This document shows positions 1 through 9,805 of a DNA stretch of 52,816 nucleotides, piece by piece. Location of the stretch: contig NZ_LNQV01000029.1 in NCBI RefSeq assembly GCF_001515305.1, forward strand, positions 1-52,816, in the 5' to 3' direction. How positions within the stretch are numbered: the stretch's first letter is position 1; each line of letters opens with the position of its first letter. The notes under the pieces are model-generated. The model saw only the letters and a program-made list of their open reading frames with translations. It did no database searches and was not told where the DNA came from. This DNA comes from Aquitalea pelogenes. Lineage in GTDB: Bacteria > Pseudomonadota > Gammaproteobacteria > Burkholderiales > Chromobacteriaceae. The position numbers were made by a program, and so were the translations under genes.

Positions 1-21
1 AGCGGTATCGAGTGGTACTGA
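1..21 (+). CDS. possible 3' end of an upstream gene
   Basis: The first six codons read Ser-Gly-Ile-Glu-Trp-Tyr and are followed by TGA. A terminator-like hairpin lies about 65 bases further on. This fits the tail of a plus-strand gene cut by the window edge, but the fragment is too short to identify. Confidence 0.25.
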   Translation, partial: SGIEWY

Positions 22-86
22 GGCAGGGCGCTGCAACACCTGCGGCGGCGTTGCGACGTCGGCTGAAGGGCAGGTGAGATGTGGAT

Positions 87-116
87 CAACAAGGGCTGCC
101 ATGGCAGCCCTTGTTG
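87..116. terminator. bidirectional terminator hairpin
   Basis: Thirty bases form a perfect palindrome (CAACAAGGGCTGC, loop CATG, GCAGCCCTTGTTG). It sits just past the end of the minus-strand patatin gene and could also end a plus-strand gene entering from the left. T-rich ends are short, so it is a strong hairpin with a moderate terminator signature. Confidence 0.7.
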
Positions 117-132
117 CATGGTGGCGGCAGAA

Positions 133-1170
133 TCAGGCCAGGCCCAGTTCCGCGGCATGGTCGCGGCATAATGCCTGTCCGGCCGCATAGCCTGCCTGAT
201 ACATCTGTGACAGGTTGGAGTAGGACCAGTCCAGTTCCTGCTCGCGCTGTTCCGGACGGATGAACTTGTCATAGGCCACGCGCAGCAACTTGGTGCGCGG
301 CTTGCCCTCGGCATCCTTGTTATGCAGGGCCTCGAACAGCTTCAGGTCATCGCGGGCGATTTCAGTCAGCGGGGTGATGATGGACTGCACCCAGGCGTCG
401 TACAGATCGCGCGGCGGATGCAGGATCTCTTCGCTGCCCAGTACATCGAATACCACGGTGGTATCGATATAAGGGTGATCCTGGAACAGGCGCTTGAAGT
501 TGAGGGTGTCAATGGCAGCGCCTTCGATGTAGTAATCACCATCCAGCAGGTAAGGCGGATAGATCAGCGGGAAGGACAGCGCAGCCAGAAAATGTTCGTG
601 GTTGATCTGCTGCTTGTTCCAGCAATCCATGCGCTTTTTGCTGAGGTTGTAGGCATTCAGATAAAACTGCGGCTTGATGTCGGCCAGTCTGGCAAAGTCC
701 ACTACCTGGTCGATAAACGGTACATGTGCGCACAGGCCCTGGCTTTTGGCGTTCAGATCGCTGGGGCAGAGCGTGGCCATCAGCCAGCTGCTCCAGTCAG
801 CCGCCAGCCGTTGCAAGGGGCCCTGGTCTGCCTGGGCCTGGATGGCTTGCAGTACCGGATTGGCCTGCTGCCACTGGCGCCACAGGTCGGCCAGCGGGCC
901 GGGTTTGTTGAATACCTTGAAGTTGACCGGGAAGACAGAGTACAGCGCATCGGCAACCCCCATGTCGGCCAGTTTTTCCAGCGCTGCTTTCGGGTCCTGC
1001 CCTTTGGCGGCGGTATAGAGCAAGCCGACAATGGCACCCGCACCCGAGGTAGAAATGATGTCGAACTCCACACCCGCTTCGATGAAAGCGACCAGCGAAC
1101 CTGCCATCAAGGTGGCGTTAGGGGCGCCGCCGCCCAGTACCAGCGCCAGCGATTTCTTCTTGCTGCTCAT
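133..1170 (-). CDS. patatin-like phospholipase family protein
   Basis: A protein of about 345 residues with the patatin fold signature: a glycine-rich oxyanion segment LGGGAPN near residue 15, a nucleophile-elbow region around Ser45, and a later DGD motif giving the catalytic Asp. Patatins hydrolyse acyl ester bonds of lipids with a Ser-Asp dyad. The elbow reads S-T-S-G-A instead of the usual G-x-S-x-G, so both flanking glycines are changed; activity is plausible but not assured. I start at ATG 1170 because AGGAG lies 8 bases upstream; a GTG at 1179 is in frame but overlaps the spacer. No signal peptide is visible. It is transcribed alone, divergent from the padR gene. Confidence 0.85.
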   Translation of the reverse strand: MSSKKKSLALVLGGGAPNATLMAGSLVAFIEAGVEFDIISTSGAGAIVGLLYTAAKGQDPKAALEKLADMGVADALYSVFPVNFKVFNKPGPLADLWRQWQQANPVLQAIQAQADQGPLQRLAADWSSWLMATLCPSDLNAKSQGLCAHVPFIDQVVDFARLADIKPQFYLNAYNLSKKRMDCWNKQQINHEHFLAALSFPLIYPPYLLDGDYYIEGAAIDTLNFKRLFQDHPYIDTTVVFDVLGSEEILHPPRDLYDAWVQSIITPLTEIARDDLKLFEALHNKDAEGKPRTKLLRVAYDKFIRPEQREQELDWSYSNLSQMYQAGYAAGQALCRDHAAELGLA

Positions 1171-1286
1171 GTCTGCCACTCCTGCATGGGAAATAATCAG
1201 AATTATGCTTTATGAATTGTGAATTTTCTTTGATTTGTTAAGAAAATTCTTAGCAAGAGCTGTCTGTTTGGCCACGTGGTTTTACC

Positions 1287-1372
1287 ATGTACCTTGCAAT
1301 ACACAATAGCTGGAACTAGAATCCGGTCTGACCTTGCGTTGGGCACGTCAAACTATCGTGCAATGCAAGGTA
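1287..1372 (+). promoter_or_regulatory. padR promoter with overlapping inverted repeat
   Basis: A sigma-70-like promoter is visible: TTGCAA (1294-1299), 17-base spacer, TAGAAT (1317-1322). TACCTTGCA (1290-1298) overlaps the -35 box and recurs inverted as TGCAAGGTA (1364-1372) just before the ribosome-binding site; a partial copy ACCTTGCG starts at 1331. The first copy lies in ATGT-N8-ATAC, close to the ATGT-N8-ACAT type of site bound by PadR proteins. This suggests autorepression; it is inferred from position and symmetry only. Confidence 0.55.
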
Positions 1373-1382
1373 GGGGTGAAAC

Positions 1383-1721
1383 ATGAAAACACAGTTGAAG
1401 AAGGGCACGCTGGACATGTGTGTGCTGGCTGCACTGGCGGCGGGGGACAGTTACGCCTACGAATTGGTGAGCATCCTGTCGCGCAGCATGGAGGTGAGTG
1501 AGGGAACCATGTATCCCCTGATGCGCCGCCTGCAGGCCGAGGCCTGGGTATCGACTTATCTGGTGGAGTCGGCCAGCGGGCCATCGCGCAAGTACTACAC
1601 CTTGACGGCAGAAGGCCGACGCCAGCTGTCACTGATGCAGCAGGAATGGCAGGAGTTTGTCGGCGACGTAAACAGTGTGTTGCAACTGGCCGCAGGCCGG
1701 GCCACGGGAGAAACAGCATGA
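1383..1721 (+). CDS. PadR family transcriptional regulator
   Basis: At 112 residues this matches the short PadR type: an N-terminal winged helix beginning KKGTLDMCVLAAL, the conserved segment EGTMYPLMRRL that carries the recognition helix, then the wing (GPSRKYYTLTAEGR) and a C-terminal dimerisation helix. PadR proteins are usually ligand- or stress-responsive repressors of a neighbouring membrane-protein gene and of themselves. The start ATG has AGGGG seven bases upstream. Its stop overlaps the next start (ATGA at 1718-1721), so the two genes are translationally coupled and the product probably controls that partner. Confidence 0.93.
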   Translation: MKTQLKKGTLDMCVLAALAAGDSYAYELVSILSRSMEVSEGTMYPLMRRLQAEAWVSTYLVESASGPSRKYYTLTAEGRRQLSLMQQEWQEFVGDVNSVLQLAAGRATGETA

Positions 1722-2548
1722 ACCAACAGGAATTCATCCGTCAGTTGCAGGACGCACTGGCACGACTGCCGCAGCAAGAGAGACAGGAAATCATTGCCGA
1801 TTATCAGGAATATTTCCGCGATGGACTGGCTGCAGGCCGAACTGAGGCGGACATTGCCGCAGGCCTGGGTGACCCGCAGCAACTGGCGCGAGAACTGATG
1901 GCGCGTCACCACATTGCCCGCTGGGAGGATCGCAAGACGCTCGGCAACCTGTTTGCCGTGGTGGGCGCCATTGCCGGCATGGGCCTGCTCAACTTCCTGT
2001 TGGCCGTTCCCTTCCTGTTTTATCTGTGGATGCTGACCATGGCGGCACTGGCGTCCACCGGCATCCTGATTGGCGGTCTGGTTCTGTTTGGCACCCTGGC
2101 GTGCAATGAGCTGTTCGGCTGGCCGGCCATCCACGAATCGCGTGATGTCCGGGCCATATGGTCCGATTTTGCCCAGGGCGGCCCGGCGGGCAACATTCAT
2201 ATCCGTGGCCGTAATGGCGAAACGGTTGATGTGGTGCGCGAGGCGTCGTCCGGCCGGGCCAGCATTCATATCCAGTCCAGTGATGGCACGGTAAGCCTGG
2301 AGCGCAATGCCAGCGAGGCACTTGGCCGGCTACAGATCAAGGATGAAACCGGGCAGGTGGATATCGGTGGTCTGGACTGGGGCCTCAGCCGCCATGGCAT
2401 GCTGCTGACCGGCTTGCTGCTGATGGCGCTGGGTGCTGGCGGCTTGTTTCTATGCTACTTGCTGGCGCGCTGGACCTGGCGTGGCTTGCTGGCCTATGGC
2501 CGTTACCAGCTGGGTCTGCTGGACAAGGCCAGGGGGAGGGATGTTTGA
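1718..2548 (+). CDS. HAAS/DUF1700-type membrane protein, PadR partner
   Basis: A protein of 276 residues. The first 60 or so residues are a charged helical domain (QQEFIRQLQDALARLPQQER..) typical of the HAAS/DUF1700 family that travels with PadR genes. Two closely spaced hydrophobic segments follow around residues 70-130, then a hydrophilic region with beta-rich character (residues 140-215), and one C-terminal membrane segment (about 220-245) ending in Arg-rich residues. The biochemical role of the family is not settled; a link to envelope stress sensing is an inference from PadR linkage. The start is fixed by the four-base overlap with padR. Confidence 0.8.
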   Translation: MNQQEFIRQLQDALARLPQQERQEIIADYQEYFRDGLAAGRTEADIAAGLGDPQQLARELMARHHIARWEDRKTLGNLFAVVGAIAGMGLLNFLLAVPFLFYLWMLTMAALASTGILIGGLVLFGTLACNELFGWPAIHESRDVRAIWSDFAQGGPAGNIHIRGRNGETVDVVREASSGRASIHIQSSDGTVSLERNASEALGRLQIKDETGQVDIGGLDWGLSRHGMLLTGLLLMALGAGGLFLCYLLARWTWRGLLAYGRYQLGLLDKARGRDV

Positions 2549-2565
2549 CTAGTCTGGAGTGACAA

Positions 2566-2592
2566 GCAAAAACGACCGCGGGTCCGTTTTGC
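2566..2592. terminator. bidirectional terminator between convergent genes
   Basis: GCAAAA-A-CG-ACC pairs with GGT-C-CG-TTTTGC around a GCG loop, with one bulged base on each side. The A/T tracts at the base provide a U-rich end on either strand. It lies between the stop of the DUF1700-type gene and the stop of apt, where a shared terminator is expected. Confidence 0.65.
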
Positions 2593-2613
2593 ATGGTGAT
2601 GACGCTGAGAGCC

Positions 2614-3171
2614 TCAATGGCCGTCGTAGGAGCAGACGGTGAAGACATCCAGTCCGCTATCGCGGATCAGCTTGCCACCGCCCAGTTCCGGCAGCTCGAT
2701 GATGGCGGCGGCTTCCAGTACATCCGCCCCCAGTTTTTTCAGCAGGTTGTAACCGGCCATCATGGTGCCGCCGGTGGCAACCAGATCGTCGATCAGCACT
2801 ACCCGGTCACCCGCCTTGCAGGCATCGGTGTGGATTTCCACCGTGGCATTGCCGTATTCCAGCTCGTATTCTTCTGCCACCGTGGTGAATGGCAGCTTGC
2901 CTTTCTTGCGGATGGGTACGAAGCCGACATTCAGTTCGTAAGCCAGTACCGAGCCGATGATGAAGCCACGTGCGTCCAGCCCGGCAATCAGATCCACCTT
3001 TTCCAGCATGTAGCGATGCACATAGATATCGATCAGCATGCGGAAGGTTTTCGGGTTCTGCAGCAGCGGGGTGATGTCGCGGAACATCACGCCCTGGCTG
3101 GGCCAGTTGGGCACGGTGCGGATCCAGCCTTTCAGATAGCTGGAATAGTCGAGATTGCTGAGATTTTCCAT
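2614..3171 (-). CDS. apt: adenine phosphoribosyltransferase
   Basis: A 185-residue purine salvage enzyme that converts adenine and PRPP to AMP and pyrophosphate in the cytosol. The PRPP-binding signature [17 protein letters not shown] is near residue 125, and the upstream [15 protein letters not shown] segment is typical of Apt. Length is normal. It lies downstream of an NCS2 purine permease on the same strand but is separated from it by a strong intrinsic terminator (3226-3254), so it needs readthrough or its own promoter in the 100-base gap; I do not see a clear one. Confidence 0.96.
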   Translation of the reverse strand: MENLSNLDYSSYLKGWIRTVPNWPSQGVMFRDITPLLQNPKTFRMLIDIYVHRYMLEKVDLIAGLDARGFIIGSVLAYELNVGFVPIRKKGKLPFTTVAEEYELEYGNATVEIHTDACKAGDRVVLIDDLVATGGTMMAGYNLLKKLGADVLEAAAIIELPELGGGKLIRDSGLDVFTVCSYDGH

Positions 3172-3221
3172 GGCGCTATTGTACTTTCAAATGAAGCGAC
3201 CGTGTTTGCTGTCGCACAAAG

Positions 3222-3254
3222 CAAAAAGGCCCGCCGCACCACGCAGCAGGCCTT
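3222..3254 (-). terminator. intrinsic terminator after purine permease gene
   Basis: On the minus strand AAGGCCTGCTGC pairs with GCGGCGGGCCTT over 12 pairs (two G-U), loop GTGGT, followed by a T run. It lies directly after the permease stop and before apt. Confidence 0.85.
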
Positions 3255-3271
3255 GAGTGACCGGATCAGGA

Positions 3272-4570
3272 TTAGGCAAAGAATGCCAGCTTGAAGATCC
3301 ACAGTGCGGCAATCACCACGACTGCCGGTTTCAGGTCGGCAAAGCGGCCAGCCAGAATCTTGATCACAGCATAGCTGATGAAGCCAAAAGCGATACCGTC
3401 GGCAATCGAGAAGGTAAACGGCATGGCCAGTGCAGTCATCACCGCAGGGGCGGACTCGGTCAGGTCGCTCCAGTCGATTTCCGCCAGACCGCGTGCCATC
3501 AGCACGGCAACATAGCACAGGGCCGGTGCGGTGGCGTAGGCCGGTACGGTTTTGGCCAGCGGCGAAATCCACAGGCAGGCCAGGAACAGGATGGCCACCA
3601 CGGTGGCGGTCAGGCCGGTACGACCACCCACGGCGGTGCCAGCGGCGGATTCGATATAGGCGGTGGTGGAGGAGGTGCCCATGATGGCACCGGCAGTGAT
3701 GGCCACCGAGTCAGCCAGCAAGGCGCGCTTCAGGCGCGGCAGCTTGCCGTCCTTGTCCAGCAGTCCGGCGCGGTGCGACACACCCACCAGCGTGCCGGTG
3801 GTGTCAAACAGGTCGACAAAGAAGAACACGAAGATCACGCCCACCAGACCGGCGCTCATGGCACCGTGCAGATCCATCTTCATGAAGGTGGGTTCCATGC
3901 TCGGTACCGGAGCGAAGATGCCTTCAAACTTGGACAGGCCCAGCGCGATGGACAGTGCGGTCACCACCAGGATGCCGATGATGATGGAGCCCGGCACCTT
4001 GCGGTATTCCAGCGCCACGATCAGGAAGAAGCCCAGAATGGCCAGCAGGGTGGTCGGATTGTGGATGTTGCCCAGCGTCAGGTAAGTGGCCGGATGCGCA
4101 GCAATCACGCCGGCATCTTTCAGCGCGATGATGGCAAGGAACATGCCGACACCGGCAGAAATGGCAAACTTGAGCGAACGCGGAATGGCGTTGACGATGG
4201 CTTCACGCACCTTGAACAGGCTGACAGCCAGGAACACGATGCCGGAAATGAATACCGCACCCAGAGCCGCCTGCCAGGGGATCCCCATGCCCTTGACCAC
4301 GCTGAAGGTGAAGTAAGCATTCAGGCCCATGCCCGGTGCCAGTGCCATCGGATAATTGGCTACCAGACCCATGATGGCGGTGCCAAGTGCAGCGGCCAGG
4401 CAGGTCGCCACGAAGACTGCGTTCAGGTCCATGCCGGTGGCCGACAGGATCAGCGGATTGACCAGGATGATGTACGCCATGGTCAGGAAAGTGGTGAAGC
4501 CGGCAATGACTTCGGTCTTGACCGAAGTGCCGTGTTCCCTCAGCTTGAAAAAGCTTTCCAGTATTTGCAT
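3272..4570 (-). CDS. NCS2 family purine (adenine/hypoxanthine/guanine-type) permease
   Basis: A 432-residue polytopic inner-membrane protein. The N-terminus (KLREHGTSVKTEVIAGFTTF) and the following TMAYIILVNP segment are characteristic of the AzgA/PbuG/YicO branch of the nucleobase:cation symporter-2 superfamily, which takes up adenine, guanine or hypoxanthine by proton symport. About 12 to 14 hydrophobic segments can be traced, with the usual polar re-entrant motif around the middle (TGTLVGVSHRAGL and SSTTAYIESAAGTAVGGRTG). Adjacency to apt supports a purine salvage role: import followed by conversion to nucleotide. The exact base specificity cannot be read from sequence. Confidence 0.92.
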   Translation of the reverse strand: MQILESFFKLREHGTSVKTEVIAGFTTFLTMAYIILVNPLILSATGMDLNAVFVATCLAAALGTAIMGLVANYPMALAPGMGLNAYFTFSVVKGMGIPWQAALGAVFISGIVFLAVSLFKVREAIVNAIPRSLKFAISAGVGMFLAIIALKDAGVIAAHPATYLTLGNIHNPTTLLAILGFFLIVALEYRKVPGSIIIGILVVTALSIALGLSKFEGIFAPVPSMEPTFMKMDLHGAMSAGLVGVIFVFFFVDLFDTTGTLVGVSHRAGLLDKDGKLPRLKRALLADSVAITAGAIMGTSSTTAYIESAAGTAVGGRTGLTATVVAILFLACLWISPLAKTVPAYATAPALCYVAVLMARGLAEIDWSDLTESAPAVMTALAMPFTFSIADGIAFGFISYAVIKILAGRFADLKPAVVVIAALWIFKLAFFA

Positions 4571-4672
4571 GTCAGAGATGCTCCGAGCCTTGTTATGGTT
4601 TGGTGAAGACGCGCGATTTTACTTCGGTGTGAAGACAAATACCTAAATCTTGACATGAAGATACTTTTACAC

Positions 4673-4701
4673 TTAACCGGAAAAGCAGTCTGTGGTATTC
4701 T
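4673..4701 (+). promoter_or_regulatory. candidate gmk promoter (extended -10)
   Basis: TTAACC (4673-4678), 17-base spacer, and TATTCT (4696-4701) preceded by TG at the extended -10 position. It lies 37 bases before the gmk start in the divergent gap with the permease gene. A separate TTGACA at 4650-4655 has no good partner. Confidence 0.45.
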
Positions 4702-4737
4702 GAAAAATTACCCTTTCTTTGGCAGGAAGCGCGTTTG

Positions 4738-5367
4738 ATGACCAAAGCAGTCGGGAACATCTATATCGTAGTGGCCCCGTCCGGTGCCGGCAAAACCTCT
4801 TTGGTGTCTGCCCTGTTGCAGGCCGAACCCGCGGTGGAGTTGTCCATCTCCTACACCACGCGTGCGGCCCGCACCGGTGAAGTGGATGGTCAGCATTATC
4901 ATTTTGTCGATCATGCGACTTTCCAGTCCATGATTGCCGCCGGTGACTTTCTGGAATATGCCGAAGTGTATGGCAATTTCTACGGCACCAGCGTGCGCTG
5001 GCTGCAAAGCCGCCTGGAAGAGGGACGCGACATCCTGCTGGAAATCGACTGGCAAGGGGCAGAGCAGGTGCGCAAGGTTTTTCCCGAGGCACTTGGCATT
5101 TTCATTCTGCCGCCGTCCATCGAAGAGCTGGAACGCCGCCTGCGCGGTCGTGGCACGGACACCGAAGAAGTCATTCTGCGTCGTCTGGCCTCTGCCCGCT
5201 CGGAAATCGACAAGGTCGCAGAATACGACTACATCGTGGTCAACGATGACTTCGAACGCGCCCGGCTGGACCTGATCAGCATTTTCCGTGCACGCCGCCT
5301 GCGTGCTGCCGTGCAAGTGGCACGGCTGGCTCCGGCACTGGCGCGCATGGGCGTGCAGCACAGCTAG
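4738..5367 (+). CDS. gmk: guanylate kinase
   Basis: A 209-residue enzyme that phosphorylates GMP to GDP using ATP, feeding GTP, dGTP and (p)ppGpp synthesis. The P-loop APSGAGKTS lies at residues 13-21, followed by the GMP-binding segment SISYTTRAAR and the lid region RLRGRGTDTEEVILRRL. The start is ATG 4738, with AGGAAG eight bases upstream; a TTG three bases earlier is in frame. The order gmk-rpoZ-spoT is a well-known conserved cluster linking guanine nucleotide metabolism with the stringent response. Confidence 0.97.
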   Translation: MTKAVGNIYIVVAPSGAGKTSLVSALLQAEPAVELSISYTTRAARTGEVDGQHYHFVDHATFQSMIAAGDFLEYAEVYGNFYGTSVRWLQSRLEEGRDILLEIDWQGAEQVRKVFPEALGIFILPPSIEELERRLRGRGTDTEEVILRRLASARSEIDKVAEYDYIVVNDDFERARLDLISIFRARRLRAAVQVARLAPALARMGVQHS

Positions 5368-5437
5368 CACGCATTGGTTGCCCCGGCAAAACTCGATATA
5401 GTTAAACGCATTGCGTTTCATTCATGAAAGAAATCAC

Positions 5438-5644
5438 ATGGCACGTATTACCGTAGATGACTGCCTGGATCGTATCCAGAACCGTTTTGACCTGACCCTG
5501 GCTGCAGCTTACCGCGCCCGTCAGGTAGCCTCCGGTGCCACCGCCTTTGTGGATGCCGGCCGTCACAAGCCTACCGTGGTTGCGCTGCGTGAAATCGCGG
5601 CTGGTCATGTTGGTCGTGAAGTCCTGACTCGCAACAAGGGCTGA
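5438..5644 (+). CDS. rpoZ: RNA polymerase omega subunit
   Basis: A 68-residue protein starting [19 protein letters not shown], the conserved N-terminal block of omega, which helps assemble the beta' subunit and forms part of a ppGpp site in proteobacterial polymerase. The ATG at 5438 is preferred over an in-frame start 27 bases upstream because the family begins at this block. It lies between gmk and spoT, as in most beta- and gammaproteobacteria, and its end is 23 bases before the spoT start. Confidence 0.97.
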   Translation: MARITVDDCLDRIQNRFDLTLAAAYRARQVASGATAFVDAGRHKPTVVALREIAAGHVGREVLTRNKG

Positions 5645-5667
5645 TCTGGGTGGTGGCGGAGCGAAGC

Positions 5668-7823
<2,156 letters not shown>

Positions 7824-7826
7824 CAC

Positions 7827-8027
7827 ATGCAATTGCGCATCAATGGTGAAATGAAAGAATTCGCCCGGCTGGCCACGGTGGCCGAGCTGGTGCAGGCGCT
7901 GGAGATTGGAGGCAAGCGCATTGCCGTCGAGCTGAACGGAGAAATCGTGCCGCGCAGCCAGCATGCCGTGATGGCGCTGGCCGACGGGGATGAGCTGGAA
8001 ATCGTCGTTGCCGTTGGCGGCGGCTGA
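7827..8027 (+). CDS. thiS: sulfur carrier protein ThiS
   Basis: A 66-residue ubiquitin-fold protein ending in Gly-Gly-Gly. Its C-terminal glycine is adenylated by ThiF and converted to a thiocarboxylate that donates sulfur for the thiazole ring of thiamine. The beta-grasp pattern is clear (MQLRINGE..., ELNGEIVPRS, LADGDELEIVVAVGGG). It begins three bases after the spoT stop and is followed 24 bases later by thiG, so thiazole synthesis genes appear to share the spoT transcript. thiF, thiC and thiE are not in this window. Confidence 0.95.
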   Translation: MQLRINGEMKEFARLATVAELVQALEIGGKRIAVELNGEIVPRSQHAVMALADGDELEIVVAVGGG

Positions 8028-8051
8028 CAACACCGTAGCAAGGAGTAGACA

Positions 8052-8846
8052 GTGCAGGATCAACTGGTCATCGCAGGCAAGGCATACAATTCCCGTTTGC
8101 TGGTTGGCACCGGCAAATACCGCGATTTCGAACAAACCGCCCAGGCGCTGGATGCCTCCGGTTGCGATATCGTTACCGTCGCCATCCGGCGCGTGAATCT
8201 GGGCCAAAACGCAGGTGAACCCAATCTGCTCGATTTTTTGCCGCGAAACCGTTACACTCTGCTCCCCAATACGGCGGGGTGTTATTCCGCCGAGGATGCG
8301 ATCCGTACCTTGCGCCTTGCGCGCGAGCTGCTGGATGATCACCGGCTGGTGAAGCTGGAAGTGCTGGGTGACTCCGGCAATCTCTTCCCCAACGTCAAGG
8401 AAACCCTGAAAGCTGCCGAAGTGCTGGTAGCCGAAGGCTTTGATGTCATGGTGTATACCTCCGATGACCCGATCATTGCGCGTGAGCTGGAACAGATAGG
8501 CTGTTGCGCAATCATGCCGCTGGCCAGCCTGATTGGCTCCGGCATGGGCATTCTGAATCCGTGGAACCTGAAACTGATCATCGAGCAATCCAGTGTGCCG
8601 GTGCTGGTGGATGCCGGGGTGGGTACCGCCTCCGATGCGGCCATCGCCATGGAACTGGGTTGTGATGGTGTGCTGATGAATACCGCAATTGCCGCTGCCG
8701 GCAATCCGGTATTGATGGCGCATGCCATGAAACTGGCTGTCGAGGCTGGCCGTGCTGCCTACTGTGCAGAGCGGATGCCGAAACGTTTTTATAGCGCTGT
8801 ACCAAGTTCTCCTAGTGAGGGGGTGATTTCTTCTCGCAAGCCGTGA
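8052..8846 (+). CDS. thiG: thiazole synthase ThiG
   Basis: A 264-residue TIM-barrel enzyme that condenses 1-deoxy-D-xylulose 5-phosphate with dehydroglycine and ThiS-thiocarboxylate to form the thiazole phosphate of thiamine. Diagnostic segments are [10 protein letters not shown] near the N-terminus, [15 protein letters not shown] (containing the Schiff-base lysine), and [31 protein letters not shown]. The start is GTG at 8052 with AGGAG six bases upstream. Residues after about 250 are a short non-conserved tail. The pairing with thiS is the usual one. Confidence 0.96.
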   Translation: MQDQLVIAGKAYNSRLLVGTGKYRDFEQTAQALDASGCDIVTVAIRRVNLGQNAGEPNLLDFLPRNRYTLLPNTAGCYSAEDAIRTLRLARELLDDHRLVKLEVLGDSGNLFPNVKETLKAAEVLVAEGFDVMVYTSDDPIIARELEQIGCCAIMPLASLIGSGMGILNPWNLKLIIEQSSVPVLVDAGVGTASDAAIAMELGCDGVLMNTAIAAAGNPVLMAHAMKLAVEAGRAAYCAERMPKRFYSAVPSSPSEGVISSRKP

Positions 8847-8890
8847 TGCACAAAAGCGCCACAAAAAGCTTGCCGGGAATGCTTCAGACT

Positions 8891-8918
8891 TTTACAAACT
8901 GCGTATTGTTGTTAAAAT
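8891..8918 (+). promoter_or_regulatory. candidate rpsU promoter
   Basis: TTTACA (8891-8896), 16-base spacer, TAAAAT (8913-8918) with an extended -10 TG at 8910-8911. It lies 60 bases before rpsU and would drive the macromolecular-synthesis cluster. Confidence 0.6.
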
Positions 8919-8977
8919 GCTGTTTTTTATAGGTTGCCCTATGGGCGCAGCCTAGAAATCTAAGGATACTTGAGTCA

Positions 8978-9190
8978 ATGCCGAATATTCGCGTTAAAGA
9001 AAACGAGCCGTTCGAAGTCGCCATGCGTCGCTTCAAGCGCGCTGTAGAAAAAACCGGTCTGCTGACCGAACTGCGTGCTCGCGAGTTCTACGAAAAGCCG
9101 ACCACCGAACGCAAGCGTAAGCACGCTGCTGCCGTTAAGCGCCACTACAAGCGCATTCGCAGCCAGATGCTGCCGCCGAAACTCTACTAA
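8978..9190 (+). CDS. rpsU: 30S ribosomal protein S21
   Basis: A 70-residue, strongly basic ribosomal protein starting [20 protein letters not shown] and containing the [21 protein letters not shown] tail. S21 joins the small subunit late and aids initiation. It heads the rpsU-yqeY-dnaG-rpoD cluster; an intrinsic hairpin follows it closely, so most transcripts may end there and only a fraction continue into dnaG and rpoD, as in the E. coli operon. Confidence 0.97.
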   Translation: MPNIRVKENEPFEVAMRRFKRAVEKTGLLTELRAREFYEKPTTERKRKHAAAVKRHYKRIRSQMLPPKLY

Positions 9191-9214
9191 GAGTTGCATC
9201 GGTCATAAAGCGGG

Positions 9215-9238
9215 ACCGCAGGCCATGCCTGCGGTTTT
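9215..9238 (+). terminator. terminator/attenuator after rpsU
   Basis: ACCGCAGG (9215-9222), loop CCATG, CCTGCGGT (9228-9235), then TTT. Its position between rpsU and the next gene suggests partial termination that sets a high rpsU to dnaG ratio. Confidence 0.75.
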
Positions 9239-9296
9239 GCCATTTGTACTCCAGAATTCTCGCCATGTCTTGACATGGCCCTCCCGTGAGCACGAC

Positions 9297-9743
9297 ATGA
9301 GCCTCAAAGTCCGTATCAGCGATGATATGAAGTCCGCCATGAAGGCGAAGGAAACCGAGCGTCTGGCCGCAATTCGCCTGTTGATGGCAGCCATCAAGCA
9401 GAAGGAAGTGGACGAACGCATCGAGCTGGATGATGCCGCCATCGTGGCGGTGATCGACAAGATGCTCAAGCAGCGCCGTGATTCCATTTCCCAGTACGAA
9501 GCAGCTCAGCGCCAGGACCTGGCCGACAAGGAAAAAGCCGAAATGACCGTGCTGATGGCCTATATGCCGCAGCAACTGTCCGAGGCTGAAATCGACGAGC
9601 TGGTTGCCAAGGCCGTGGTCGATAGCGGTGCGGCTTCCATGCAGGACATGGGCAAGGTCATGGGCCTGTTGCGTCCCCAGCTGGCTGGTCGAGCCGACAT
9701 GGCATTGGTTTCGACGCGTATCAAGGCCAGGCTCTCTGCCTGA
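9297..9743 (+). CDS. GatB/YqeY domain protein
   Basis: A 148-residue helical protein of the YqeY family, related to the tRNA-binding tail domain of GatB. Recognisable blocks are SLKVRISDDMKSAMKAKETERLAAIRLL at the start, the central QYEAAQRQDLADKE, and the C-terminal MGKVMGLLRPQLAGRADMALVS. Its cellular role is not firmly known; a tRNA-related function is inferred from the domain. A yqeY gene between rpsU and dnaG is common in beta- and many gammaproteobacteria, so this layout is expected. Confidence 0.93.
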   Translation: MSLKVRISDDMKSAMKAKETERLAAIRLLMAAIKQKEVDERIELDDAAIVAVIDKMLKQRRDSISQYEAAQRQDLADKEKAEMTVLMAYMPQQLSEAEIDELVAKAVVDSGAASMQDMGKVMGLLRPQLAGRADMALVSTRIKARLSA

Positions 9744-9805
9744 TCTCCGGCCGGTTGCCGCATGGCTCCGGTAATGTTTTTTCCGTGTAAGGCAGGTGTT
9801 CGGCG

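Noticed and set aside
4571-4737. A purine riboswitch before the permease or gmk
   Set aside because: No three-way junction or conserved purine-aptamer core is visible, and such riboswitches are rare in this group.
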